Assembly (NCBI RefSeq): GCF_023856365.1
Contig: NC_064541.1
Coordinates: forward strand, 23,166,214 to 23,230,213
DNA length: 64,000 bases
Direction: 5' to 3'
Source of the DNA: Brienomyrus brachyistius
Taxonomy: Eukaryota > Chordata > Actinopteri > Osteoglossiformes > Mormyridae
In this document: positions 33,291 to 45,600 of the stretch, piece by piece
Layout: the number at the start of each line of letters is the position of its first letter
How positions within the stretch are numbered: position 1 is the stretch's first letter
Made by a program: the position numbers and the translations under genes
Notes under the pieces: model-generated
Seen by the model: only the letters and a program-made list of their open reading frames with translations
Database searches by the model: none
What the model was told of the DNA's origin: nothing

Positions 33291-34562
33291 ATGGACCCAC
33301 AAAGAAAGAAGAAAAAGCAGAGGAGAAGGAGACCGGAGGCGCCGTCAATCCACCTAGGAGCTTGCTCTCTCACTGGGCTTTGGCTCCCGACTGGGAGCGA
33401 GGAGGAGGAGGAACCCTACCTGCTCCGAGAACCAGAGCCGTTCACCGCAGAGCTGCAGCCGTCCCTTGAATGGTATTTCTTCCAGCCCGAGCAGCTGGCC
33501 GACAGGGGGGCCAGCGTGGTGTGGGACGCTATCCCGCATGTGCCCCGCACTTTTAAAGGGGCCACGCCCGTCTCGCCCACACGGGACCTACCAGTCCCGC
33601 CCAAGGCGCTCCCTTCGCCTCTGTCTGCCGCAACAGCTGCCTTCGCCACTCAGTTCTTCACCCTCTAGGGACTGTACTGGAGGCTGATTCAGCTCCGGAG
33701 AGCCCCGGTTCCTGCTACGGCGCCCAAGCAGCCGCCTCCGCCTGCGGCACCTGCGCAGCCCGAGCAGCCGCCCTTGCCTGCGGCTCCAGCGCCCAAGCAG
33801 CCGCCCTTGCCTGCGGCTCCAGCGCCCACGCCCGAGGCGCACCCTCTGTCTGCAGCTCCCGTGCCCGAGGCGCACCCTCTGTCTGCAGCTCCTGCGCCCG
33901 AGGCGCACCCTCTGTCTGCAGCTCCTGCGCCCGAGGTGCTCCCTCTGTCTGCAGCTCCCATGCCCGAGGCGCACCCTCTGTCTGCAGCTCCCATGCCCGA
34001 GGCGCTCCCTCTGTCTGCAGCTCCCATGCCCGAGGCGCTCCCTCTGTCTGCAGCTCCCGTGTCCGAGGCGCTCCCTCTGTCTGCAGCTCCCGTGTCCGAG
34101 GCGCTCCCTCTGTCTGCAGCTCCCACGCCCGAGGCGCACCCTCTGTCTGCAGCTCCCGTGTCCGAGGCACTCCCTCTGTCTGCAGCTCCCACGCCCGAGG
34201 CGCTCCCTCTGTCTGCAGCTCCCGTGCCCGAGGCGCTCCCTCTGTCTGCAGCTCCCGTGCCCGAGGCGCTCCCTCTGTCTGCAGCTCCCGTGTCCGAGGC
34301 GCTCCCTCTGTCTGCAGCTCCCGTGTCCGAGGCGCTCCCTCTGTCTGCAGCTCCCACGCCCGAGGCGCACCCTCTGTCTGCAGCTCCCGTGTCCGAGGCG
34401 CTCCCTCTGCCTGCAGCTCCCGCGCCCACGCTTGAGGCGCTCCCTCCGCCTTTACAAGTGACTGTGACCCCTGTTACTCCTATCCCTGACCCCACTTCTG
34501 GCCTTCTAGCTCCAGTCCCCGAGGAGGTCCCGGACAATCACCGCTCCTCCCTGAGTTGTTAA
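33291..34562 (+). mobile_element. Gag-like proline-rich ORF region of LTR element
   Basis: Starts MMDPQRKKKKQRRRRPEA, a basic head, then an acidic middle and TQFFTL followed by a TAG at 33667. A second open frame (33774-34562) encodes proline/alanine-rich 11-residue repeats and ends PVPEEVPDNHRSSLSC. Shared blocks tie it to 16571-18115. No zinc knuckle, protease or RT seen; whether this is a gag or a lineage-specific ORF is unknown. Confidence 0.65.
33827..34420 (+). repeat. 33-bp minisatellite, 18 copies, in frame
   Basis: Each unit is 33 bp and encodes variants of PVPEALPLSAA (position 2 V/A/M/T, position 3 P/S, position 6 H/L). Eighteen units in register keep the frame. Confidence 0.95.
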
Positions 34563-34568
34563 GTATGG

Positions 34569-35612
34569 TTGCAGGTGCAGGGTTCTAGGTTGGTACGATA
34601 TCCACCTTTGCATTCTGATGCAGCAAATCAAGTCCAGGTTGTTATCCCCAAGTCTTTGGTGCCAGATATTTTGAGGAATTTGCATAATGCTACTACTGGG
34701 GGTCATTTGGGAGTACAAAAGTTGCAAGCAAAGGTAAAAGATCGATTTTATTGCCTGGGGTGGTTTGGGGATGTTAAGCGCTGGTGTCGGGAGTGTGTGG
34801 ATTGTGGTTCCCGGAAAGTGGTGGGGAAACAGAGGTGTGCCCCACTGCAGTCTATTGTAACCACTAGGCCATATGAACAGGTAGCATTGGGCATTTTACG
34901 GCCATTACCGGTAACCCCAGGGATGAATATGTACATTGTGGTCATTGGGGATTATTTCTCAAAATGGACTGAGGCATTCCCTCTCCCTAATCAGGAGGCT
35001 TCCACTGTGGCCAAGGTCTTGGTGGAGCAGTGGGTCTGTCGCTTTGGGGCCCCTCGCTCTATTCATACAGATCAGGGTCGAAATCTTGAATCAAATCTAT
35101 ATAAAGATGTGTGTCAATTGTTGAACATTCAAAAGACCAGGATATCAGCTTACCACCCCGAGTCAGATGGGATGATTTAACAGGACATTGTTGGCAATGT
35201 TGTCTCTCTTTGTGGTGGAAAATCAGTCCAATTGGGATCTTTTGTTACCTTATGTGATGATGGCTTTCAGGAGTAGTATTCACTCCAGTACTGTGTTTAC
35301 ACCATATAAAGTTGTTTTTGAGAAAGAGATAGTGTTGCCACATTGTCCAAAGTGGTGGAAGCAGTGACATGTCACCAATCAACAGCTTCTGGTAAACAGA
35401 AGGAAGCATATGACTTTAAAGCGCAAGTCCAGTACTATTCAGAGGGGGGATTGATATGGGTCCAGAGGAAGGCTAGAAGGGGGTTATGTCCAAAGTTACA
35501 GAGAAGGTTTAAGGGTCCATATAAGGTGGTGGAAAAGATTCTTGTGGTGATCTATTCTCCTTTTACAGCCTCTGACACTAGTTTAGGTTCATTACACTGG
35601 TGGCAGCGGTGA
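34569..35612 (+). pseudogene. Ty3/Gypsy integrase fragment
   Basis: 203 open codons to 35180: zinc-binding HHCC region (LHNATTGGHLG, then CRECVDC), then the DDE core with VVIGDYFSKWTEAFP and SIHTDQGRNLES; the third acidic residue falls in YHPESDGM just before a TAA. Beyond the stop, LQRRFKGPYKVVEKI (about 35495-35540) is an integrase C-terminal block. It abuts the gag-like repeat with no RT between, so it is a separate or rearranged element. Confidence 0.8.
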
Positions 35613-35796
35613 GATCCCTTGTGGCATGCCTTAAATGTCAGTTGGTTGTTCTGTTTGATTGAGGATTTTCTAGAACTTTAAATATAAAGCAGCATGTATT
35701 GACAAACTGAATAATGACCGTTTCATTCATGGCGCCATTTGGAAGTTTGTTCCATATTGTGCTTAAAATATGGGTCAATGAGAAATGTCTTAAATC

Positions 35797-36128
35797 CATC
35801 CATCCATTTTCCAAACTGCTTATCCTTCTGGGTCTCAGGCGGTCCGGAGCCTATCCCGGAAGCTATGGGAACAACCCAGGATGGGTGGCCTGCCCATCAC
35901 AGAGCACACTCACACACCAGTAACTCACACATGCACTTCTACAGGCAATTAGCCTCAGGATGTCTTTGGACTGTGGGAGAAACCGGAGTATCTGGAGGAA
36001 ACCCCACGACGACATGGGGAGGGCATGCAAACTCCACACACATGTGACCCAGGCGAAGACTCAAATCCGGGTCCCAGAGGTGTGAGGCAACAGTGATAAC
36101 CACTGCACCACCATGCTGCCCCCATCTG
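35797..36128 (-). mobile_element. tRNA-derived SINE (DANA/Mermaid-like), minus strand
   Basis: Inverse of the SINE at 19325: CCATCCATCCATTTTCCAAA at its left, ACCACTGCACCACCATGC at its right. TTAAATC repeats at 35790 and 36129 look like the target duplication. Confidence 0.8.
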
Positions 36129-36135
36129 TTAAATC

Positions 36136-37570
36136 ATGATCACTTTATTTACATGCATCATAGAACTCAGTGAAAGTAAAATTTTTCTGCCACAGTTACA
36201 GGGGAGGGAACAGGTGCATGGGGGACAAAACAGTATAAAAACTGCAATAAGAGTTGGGACAATGCAATGTGGGGAGTGGAACAATAAATATATTCAGCAC
36301 GCATAAGTTTGTGCAGGTTAGGCAAAGTACAAAGACCATCGATAAGAGTGCAAACAAAATACAAACAGTACACGCAAATGTGTCACCTTTTCCATCTTTC
36401 TTGGCAAAGAAACAAGTTCTCCCTGGAGTAACTGGAATTCTCTGGGAGTGGTTGACCTAGTAAGTAATTAAAAAGAAACAAATAAATTGATCTGCAATTT
36501 ACTTATAAAACACATTCACTTATGTGTGATCAAATCAGGTTTGTTGTAATGACAACAAAAACAGGTATAGCATCGTAATGTTAACATTAGAGCCCAGAAC
36601 AATGTAATGGCTTAACTTTGCCATTACATGACGAAATTAAGATAATGATAATATATAACAATAAATGATGAGTAAGCATGTTGTTTATACTTGTACAGTA
36701 CCTGTACTTATCTATAAATATACCAAAATACTTCATCTGCTTCAGAGCCACCCCTGACATTTGAAAAACCATATAATTCACAATATACTTATAACTTACA
36801 GCAGGAGGCTCACAACCATCAAAGTCTTTCGCTTTCAGTGTATACAGCCACGTCCATTTTCTCTTTGTATGTTTTCCTTGTATCTGGTACCTAAAGATAT
36901 ACCTCTGGATTAACTATAATTATGACTGTCGGCCGATTGACAGGCTCCATGGCCGTAATCAATGACTGTGACAGATTTTCTCAGTTGCAGCTGCCCAAAC
37001 ATCAACAGTGAGCACCTCACTTCCAAAATTTAGTAATCTCAAGGCTTGTAGATCCAGACATCAATAATATGCCCGAAGGTGGACAAGAATCCATACATAG
37101 GAGACACTGGAGGACTCTTGAGAAGTTCATTGGATGAAAGAAATCACAGGATGGATATCTGCCATGAACCATTAAACACGAGTTCAATAAAAACTACAAA
37201 TGTCTTTGCTATAAATTCTACTGAATAAAGTCTAAGAAGCTCAAAATATCGTTCATCTGCAGCCTAAAATCAGTTGATGTTTAGACTGAATTAATTCTTT
37301 AGTTTAGATGGTTATTGATCAAGTGGAACATTATACTTGATTCTGACATTTAAAACCACTACTTGAGTCATTTTTTTTTACTTTGTTACTAGGTTCACAT
37401 TAGTTAGTGATCAATCAATGGCAATAAAAGGTCTGCAAGCAGTGTAATAGCTTTCATATTCAAAAGCTGAAATATATTTTGCTTGTTATGCAACCTTATT
37501 GTTATCTTGTTTGCTGCCTCCGTAGCATTCAAATAAAACAAAAGTCTTGGCTAGATATGTTTAGAAAGTG
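36136..37570. other. Spacer, nothing recognised
   Basis: AT-rich with only short frames on both strands. Confidence 0.45.
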
Positions 37571-37760
37571 AATTTAAAAGATAAGATAAGATAGGACTTT
37601 ATTGATCCCACAGTGGGGAAATTTGCGTGTTAACGCAGCTCCAGACAGCCAAGAGTAAAGAATATAACAAATACAGGTAAGAATACAAAATAAAAATAAT
37701 ATAAAAAGATAGAGCAAATAATAATAATAATAATAATAATAAATAATAATGCCTATGTGC
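37571..37760 (-). repeat. LINE-like 3' tail and (AAT)n microsatellite
   Basis: AGATAAGATAAGATAGGACT followed by TTATTGATCCC is a common 3' terminal motif of fish non-LTR elements, here probably reversed; (AAT)n lies at about 37718-37748. Confidence 0.45.
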
Positions 37761-38610
37761 ACCCATACCGTATGGAATATGGGTAGTGGGTTGTGGAAAG
37801 TGCAAGTAGTAATAAAAATCAACTGTTTAACCACTATATATACAATTCCTACTGAGGTAGTGCTGGGTATTGGCATGTACATATATACACCCGTTCTATG
37901 CACCTACATCCATACATACATACATCCATACATTGTATACAGATATGCCTCTACATATACATAAACTATCGATGCATACCATAAACATTATACAATTTCT
38001 CAGCACCTCTGAAAATTGTTTTAAAGTTGATTTTAACAAAAAATAGAATAATGAAATTCTAGATGGTCTCAGATTATTGGTTTTGAGTTTGTATTGAATA
38101 AAAGATTAAAAAAGACAAAACAAAAAATAATAAAGATCTTTGCTAACAAACTTCAAACTTGGCAGTGACATGTGTCTAAGCTGGGTTTAGGTTGCTCTCT
38201 AAGTGAACCAGAGACTGCTGACTGTGAAGTATGCATAAGAGAAGGGTGGCTTGTACTGAAGTGCTAATATATGGAATCAACAAAGAAAATGTCACAAAGC
38301 AGGATGAGGTGAGTAGCAAATGGAATATATAATGTTAAGCTAGACAATTAACCAGAACCGAGTGCATCCATCACAAAGCCAGGTAGGGCCTGAAAACCAA
38401 GAATCCAGAATCATAAATTATAAACTCAGACCAAGATATCAGTAGTATTGTCATGTAGTCATAGTGATACACCAAGATTTTTCCAATCTTTCTTAAACCA
38501 TGTGAAGCTATGATAAAAAATCAACAAAGAATTAGGGCCAGGTGGGCTTGAATATTTCTTGCCAAAAGACATTATTATGTATCATTGTTTCTGATAAATT
38601 TGCTAAAGCA
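37761..38610. other. Spacer with CATA-type simple repeats
   Basis: CATACATACATCC repeats near 37905-37945; otherwise nothing recognised. Confidence 0.45.
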
Positions 38611-38621
38611 TTATTTACCTA

Positions 38622-38969
38622 GGGCGGCATGGTGGTACAGTGGTTAGCACTGTTGCCTCACACCGCTGGGACCCGGGTTCGAGTCTCCGCCTGGGTCACA
38701 TGTGTGCGGAGTTTGCATGGTCTCCCCATGTCGTCGTGGGGTTTCCTCCGGGTACTCCGGTTTCCCCCCACAGTCCAAAAACATGCTGAGGCTAATTGGA
38801 GTTACGAAATTGCCCGTAGGTATGCATGCGTGACTGACCAGTGTGTGAATGTGCCCTGCGATGGGCTGGCCCCCATCGTGGGTTGTTCCCTGCCTCGTGC
38901 CCATTGATTCCGGGATAGGCTCCGGACCTCCGCGACCCAGTAGGATCAGCGGTTTGGAAAATGGATGGA
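38622..38969 (+). mobile_element. tRNA-derived SINE with perfect 11-bp target duplication
   Basis: Same family as 19325-19677, flanked by TTATTTACCTA at 38611-38621 and 38970-38980. One of the youngest copies here. Confidence 0.9.
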
Positions 38970-38980
38970 TTATTTACCTA

Positions 38981-39753
38981 TAGAGCCAGGGGAGTTTCTA
39001 GCTATTGAAGACGTGAAGTTTACCTGGGGCTTATCTTTTTTTTTTTTTTTGATGAAAGATTGGCATTAGAGCTAAAGTTCTCAGGGTAAGGCTTAAAATA
39101 CTCGGGGTTATAGCGCTGAATGATTAACCTAACGACGCCCATCTACAGAGCTAATTATTTTTATCATGGAAAGTCAGATTAAGGATTATGGTCAATAGTG
39201 GAAGTGTCCGTTGGTTACATTTACCAGAAATGATTTATGTCTTCATCTGTTAATCACTATATTTCATTCATAATTTCATGCACCATGATACCATATTATC
39301 CAGCATACTTGTTTTATATGAATTAATTTTATTTACTGCTCATTCAGTCAGGATCTTACGAGTGATCTGTTCTGTAAAATGTATATAATAAATGATCACC
39401 TGGGAATTGAGTAATGAGTATCACTGATTGAAATTGTGGTATAGACCTCTAGTCAGTCCTTTGTGAATGTTGATAAGACAAGTAGCACTCCTACAATGTT
39501 TGCAAATGAACAATTTAAGAGAAGAGGGTGTATGTGTGAGTGTAGGAGGGAAAGTCCAAGAACATTAGAAATGGGGAGGGAATATTTTGGAAGGTGGGCA
39601 AATGTACATAGGCCCAGATGCATTTGTAACACAAAGAAATGTTGGATTATTTAAGCATGATGTACCGGGGATTTCATTTCATTTGCCAGTAGTCTCTTTA
39701 GGTGAGACCAATTCAATCATATGCTGAATTTTTAAAACTCTCTCATGTCAGAC
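38981..39753 (+). promoter_or_regulatory. Upstream region of copy B
   Basis: Region before the copy B start codon, presumably holding its promoter and 5' UTR. No convincing TATA box or CpG island; the transcription start is not determined. Confidence 0.3.
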
Positions 39754-39799
39754 ATGGCAGGTCACTTTTTTTACTGCTTTTTGTCTCTACTTCTTTTTG
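39754..39799 (+). CDS. fcgbp: Copy B exon 1: signal peptide
   Basis: ATG GCA GGT CAC then a hydrophobic run [11 protein letters not shown], donor GTAAGT. It ends in phase 1, matching exon 2, whose first codons add VGKCHA before the mature protein. Confidence 0.85.
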
Positions 39800-42645
39800 G
39801 TAAGTGCAATAATAGTTTGCTGATTTATAGCGTTAAATCACAATATTAATGATGTAGCACTAAACTATTTTCATGTCTTGTTTTGATATTTAGGAAATTC
39901 AATTTTCAGCATTTTCTGCATTGAAATTCTTACCATAACATGCAAACCTACAAAAACTTTTGTTACTGTAATTTTCATTTTTTTTCCCTCAAAATGTTGT
40001 ATAATCATTCAGTGACTCCTTTTTTTAACGCTGGCAGTTTTTTACAATGCTAGTATTTTATCGATATTCTATGTATTGTTTTGGGTATATTTCATAAAGT
40101 CTTCAAAACCTCTTTCCTCATATTATGTAAAGGCTAAAGGGGTACATTGAACATTCAGTGGAACGATTGTTTTCAGGTTTACTTTGCTCTCAGGGTTTTG
40201 ATAATTTAATGCCACAATCCTCAGTAAAAGTCTTAATAATTAAGCAAAATCTTCATCTTGCAAAATTATTTCGGGGGTTTGGTGGAGTGTGATGCTGGTG
40301 CCAAGCCGGTGTCTAATTTGGATTAATTATAAGTGTCTAATTAGTTCTGAGTGTTTCCACTGCTGATTACCTGGGGTCATGCCCAAAAAAATGCACAAAT
40401 TGCATGTTCACAAAGCATGTTATAGTATGATGCAAATTATTAATAAATATAACTACAATAAAGATCTTTCACAACAAGAGTGATTCAATTTAGCTTTTGT
40501 ACTACACTGCATTAGTGGTAAACCCACATTATTTAATATTTACCAATTATTAAAACTATTTTTCTACCATCCTGTTTAGGCAGGTTGCACAAGACATTTT
40601 TTTAAATTAGATTTTTTTCTTTCCTTGTTACTTCAAGGTGTGTCTTGGACAATGGTCAAGTGTACCAAAGTTTTGTGTAGTCATGGTCATATATCTTGTT
40701 CTTATCCATTGTTCTTAATATTGAAGTATATTAATTATGTGACATGCTAAATCAACAGTATTGATAAGACCGAGAGTGAAATATTCTCACTGATACTGAA
40801 AGCTTCATAATTTGTACTAGTTTTTTTTTATTATATTTACAGCTAATATATTTATAATTCCCTTTGCACAAAAATATCAAGTTGATTGTAGAACTCATGT
40901 TTTATAACATGGTAGTTTTGCTTAACATATGTATCCATTTAACTACTGTTTTAACTGCAATAAATAGGAAACAAACACTTTTTGTATACAGTATAGCTAA
41001 TTCAGTTCGTATGGTTTCCTATATTTTCCAGTAGGGAAATGCCATGCTGTTCCGGCTGGAAAGAAGTTTGCAACAGCTTTCATGCAGAACTACCTACCCA
41101 ACCTCCAGGGCCAACGCTTCCAGATCCAAATATCTGCAATGCACCTCAACACCAAGGTCACAGTGACAGTTCCCCAGCTTAGCTTTTCTCAAGAACATTC
41201 AATTGACACAGAAGGGGTGACGATCACACTCCCAAATAGTGTAGAAATGATTGGCAGCCAAAAGTCAAGCAAGACAGTCTTAATAGAAGCCACCAAGGAA
41301 GTGACAGTCACCTCCCTTAACTACAAATTATACACAGCGGACACTTCAGTAGTCTACCCAGTGACAGAGTGGGGCACCGAGTATTTTGTCTTCACTCCTA
41401 CTATTTCTCCTGCTGGTTCCTTCAAAGAAATCTCTATCACAAACTACCAAGACCAAAACACAGTTGACATCTTCCTTAAAGCACCTATTACATTCCAGGG
41501 TAAACTGTACAAACCTGGAAGCCAGATCTCCATTGAACTAGGGCCCTATGAGAGTGCACAGCTTCAGAGTGTTTATGACATTACTGGGTCCCGGGTTGTC
41601 TCCAAGCTTCCAGTTGCTGTCTCCACTGGTCACATGTGTACTTGGAAATTCTCCAAATGTAATCATGTCTATGAGCAGCTGACTCCAGTTAATAGTTGGG
41701 GCAAAAGTTTTCTGGTACCACCCCTGAGTTTTCAGAATCACTATGATAGTATCTTCATTCTAGCTTCACAACCAACTAAAGTTGTAGTAAGATCAGCAGG
41801 CCAGTCAAGGGAAATAGATATGAAGCAAGGCCAGTCACAGGAATTTCTACTCTCCATGCCAAATGCCCTTCATATAACTGCCAACAAAGGCATCCAAGTC
41901 CTCTTCCTCTTCAATGGGGTCGAAGTGGCTGGAGGTCGCTTGTATGACCCCTTTCTCATGAACATTTTGCCCACTGATCACTTCTGTACCTCTTACGCAT
42001 TCAATGGGCAGAGCGATTTTGAAAACCGAGTCATAATCCTGGTTCTGACAAAAGATCTGAATGAACTGCAGTTTGACAATGTCCCTGTGACCAGAAATAT
42101 GCACTGGAGAACCGTTGAGAAAAGTGAATATTCCTGGGCTGAAGTACCTTTCCCAACTGGAGCAGGGTGGCACAGTGTTACCCTCCCCAATTCACCCTTT
42201 GGCCTCTACAGCATTGGTATCAGTCAGCAGAATGGATATGGAGCCCCTGCCCTGTGTAGCCAACCTGGTAGGTCCATAATATGATTTATTAGCTATCAAA
42301 TGAGTAAGTATTAGTCATGGTCCTAATAACAAAAGAGAATATTATTTTTCTACTGAAAATCCATACCATGTGTTAATTGTTTCACTGCTCTCTCTTTTGG
42401 ATAATCTATACAAAGCCAAAGAAGTCTTTGAAGATTTTGGTCATGCTCTGTACATGGGAGTATCAGTCTTATAGAAGAATAATTTGAATGCACAAAAAAA
42501 CCAGACACAGAAGATAAGATCAGATGTGTTTTCAAAGCGTTCCTTTATTTTTTTTTTTGAGCTGTGTGTATATATATAATTCTCTCTCTATATACAGTAT
42601 ACTACATATCTTTTAATTTATATAATGGGATACTACTCTTCCCAA

Positions 42646-42696
<51 letters not shown>

Positions 42697-45600
42697 ATTC
42701 CATATGTAATTCAGTTAATACTTCTAAATCTGTCTGATGTCTTGCATTTATATATTCCTGCTACAGTTTTAGAGTATTATATTATTTCTTTTGAGTATTA
42801 TATTATTTCATTTGCAAAATGTTTTACAGTTATTATTGGTTTAATTTCTCCATTGATCATTTTCCTCGAAAGCTTCCAGATGCCCAGAAAACAGTCACTA
42901 TGAGCAGTGTGGAGACGCCTGTCCTGCTACCTGTTCTGACCCTGATGCCCCCTCCAGATGCACGGATCCCTGTGTAGAGACATGCACCTGCAACAGTGGC
43001 TTTATCCTGAATGGAGGGCTGTGCGTGCCAGCCGCCCACTGTGGCTGCTACTACCAGGGCCGCAATATTCCAGCAGGAGATTCTTTCTGGACTGATGAGC
43101 ACTGTCACAAACGTTGTACCTGCAACCCTGCAAGTAGCCAGCTTGAGTGCCAAGACTCTGGGTGTAGAGCTGGTGAGCACTGTCAGGTGGTGGATGGTAT
43201 TCAGGACTGCCATCCTGTCTCCTACAGTGTTTGCTCAGTCACTGGTGACCCCCATTACCTTACATTTGATGGCAGACGTTTTGACTTTCAGGGCACTGGC
43301 TTGTTCCAGATGGTGGGTCTCTGTTCCAAGGACCCCAACCTTGTGCCCTTTGATGTGTTAGTCCAGAATAACAATCAGGATAGTAAGGTGGTCTTCAATG
43401 CTAAACGGGTGGAAGTGAAAGTGTATAACCTGAGTATTGTGATTAGCAAAGAGAATCCAGGAACGATCAGGGTGAGTGGATTTTATTTGGAAATTTAAAA
43501 CACACTGTAATGTATTACTGCTAGAGACTATTTCCTTGTGACTGCTATTATTTTTTATTGCAAAACAGGTAAACAATGAGCTCACTCTTCTGCCGATATC
43601 CTTAACTGGAGGCAAAATATCTGTCCACAAGAGCGGCTGGAATGCTGTGGTCAAAACTGACTTTAACTTGACGGTATCATTTGACTGGAATGCCGCCGTG
43701 TCCGTCACTCTCCCCAGCACCTACCTGGGTGCTGTTTGTGGCCTGTGCGGAAACTATAACAACAAGCCTGAAGATGATCTGACCATGAAGAACGGCCAAG
43801 CAACAGCTATCCCTGAAGAATTCGGTATCACCTGGTGTATCTCTAACACATCAGGCTGTGTTCAAAGCTGTGAAGGTGGATGTCCAAACTGTGACCTCTC
43901 CCAAAAGCAGGAATATGAGACAGGGACCTTTTGTGGCCTGATCAATGACCCCAGTGGCCCCTTTCGTGACTGCCATGAAGTATTGAACCCCAGCGACTAC
44001 TTCAACAACTGCATATACGATCTCTGTCACTACAACGGCCTTCAGTATGTGTTGTGTCAGGCCATCGCCACCTACACCACTGCCTGTCAGGAACGTGGGG
44101 CACAAGTTTATTCATGGAGGTCCAGCAACTTTTGTAGTAAGTGTTTTTTTGTTATATCACTCACAAGTGATTCAATACTACTGTACATGGAAAGCTCAGT
44201 TCCTCAGTTTAAGTAATCAATGTATCAATGTAAATTAATTTTATTTGTGATTCAACATGTAAGCTATCACTGTGCTTCACTGAAAGTCTATGAAAGATTC
44301 TTGTACTCTTTCTCTAAATGGAGAATAGACAAATGCTTACTGGTCATTATGCTTCGATGATGTGTTTTTGGAGTCCTCTCGGATGCAGGGCTTCACTGGG
44401 AATCTATGAGAGCTTAATTCATAGTTTTTGCTTAGGCAACGTTGTACATATAGACTTGCATTCAGATATTTTAAACTTGCCTGGAAACCTTCTCCGCATG
44501 GTCATTGAGACGGGAAAAACTACTAATAACATTAATGCTCACATTTGACGCATGCGGTTATGGGGTGCCGTTTGTAAAGGTAGCAAACATTTTTGTACTT
44601 GCCAATTTTTCAACATTTAGTGCAGTTTTCTGACATTTTGGAATATGATCCTCACAGTTCTTGTGACTGGACCTGCCGTTTTGCAAGCGATTTCTTGCCA
44701 TTTTCGAACAAAATGTTCAGCAGCAGCATCTTACGAACTGCCGCCACCAACGAAAGTATGGTGGGAAATATTTAAGGCCAATTTATACGATACTACTGAT
44801 CCCCCTCCCGCCCCAAAATACATTCATAACTTCCCAATGTCACAGTGGAAGGGTGTGCATGATGTTGCTCCCGGCTGTGTAGCAATACCATGTAACGCAG
44901 CGCGAACACCTGCCAAAACTGCACGTTCTATGGCCTCTAAGTGAGTGGAATTCGCCATGTTGTCCTGTATCAGCCCTAACCTGCGCTCTCGTCGATACCG
45001 CCCATTTTTACACAGATGGGCGTGGCTAATTTGCATACTTTCTCAACATTTAGAGTCTACATTTAACATTTATATTTAACATTTAGAATTTATATTTAAC
45101 ATTTAAGTTTTACATTTAACATTTATATTTAACATTTATATTTGACATTTAACATTTATATTTGACATTTAACATTTATATTTAAGTTTTATGTTTAACA
45201 TTTATATTTACCATTTATATTTACATTTAACATTTATATTTAACATTTACATTTAATATTTATATATACACATGCCATTTATATTTACATATGATAAACA
45301 ATTTTGAACATAATCTACACAACAAAAAAACCTGATGATCCACAACACCATTGACTTCTAGCTAAATGTCAGAAAATTGCACTAAATGTTGAAAAAGTGG
45401 CAAGTACAAAAATGTTTGCTACCTTTACAAACCGCACCCCATATGGAAGTTTTGACTCGTAGTATTGTTTAATTCTGTTGATTGCTTAGACACAGAAGCA
45501 TTTTCTTGCAATCGAGAGTTCATCATTGTGTATGTCATCTTTTACTATTGGCATTTGTAAATATTGTAAATAATGGTGTTATCATTGAGTTTGAGTTTCA

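Noticed and set aside
33827..34420. Regular repeats suggestive of a CRISPR array
   Set aside because: Units are contiguous with no unique spacers, and the genome is a vertebrate.
33588..34537. Minus-strand frames of 260 and 282 codons with RQRERLGHGSC-like repeats
   Set aside because: They are antisense readings of the 33-bp minisatellite; any 33-bp repeat without stops is open throughout.
42873..42884. TTCCAG as the acceptor of copy B exon 3
   Set aside because: It would shift the frame and lose the TIL cysteines; CGAAAG 7 bp upstream keeps them.
44645..44944. A 99-codon frame as a host gene
   Set aside because: It lies between the inverted arms of a transposon and has no recognisable motif.
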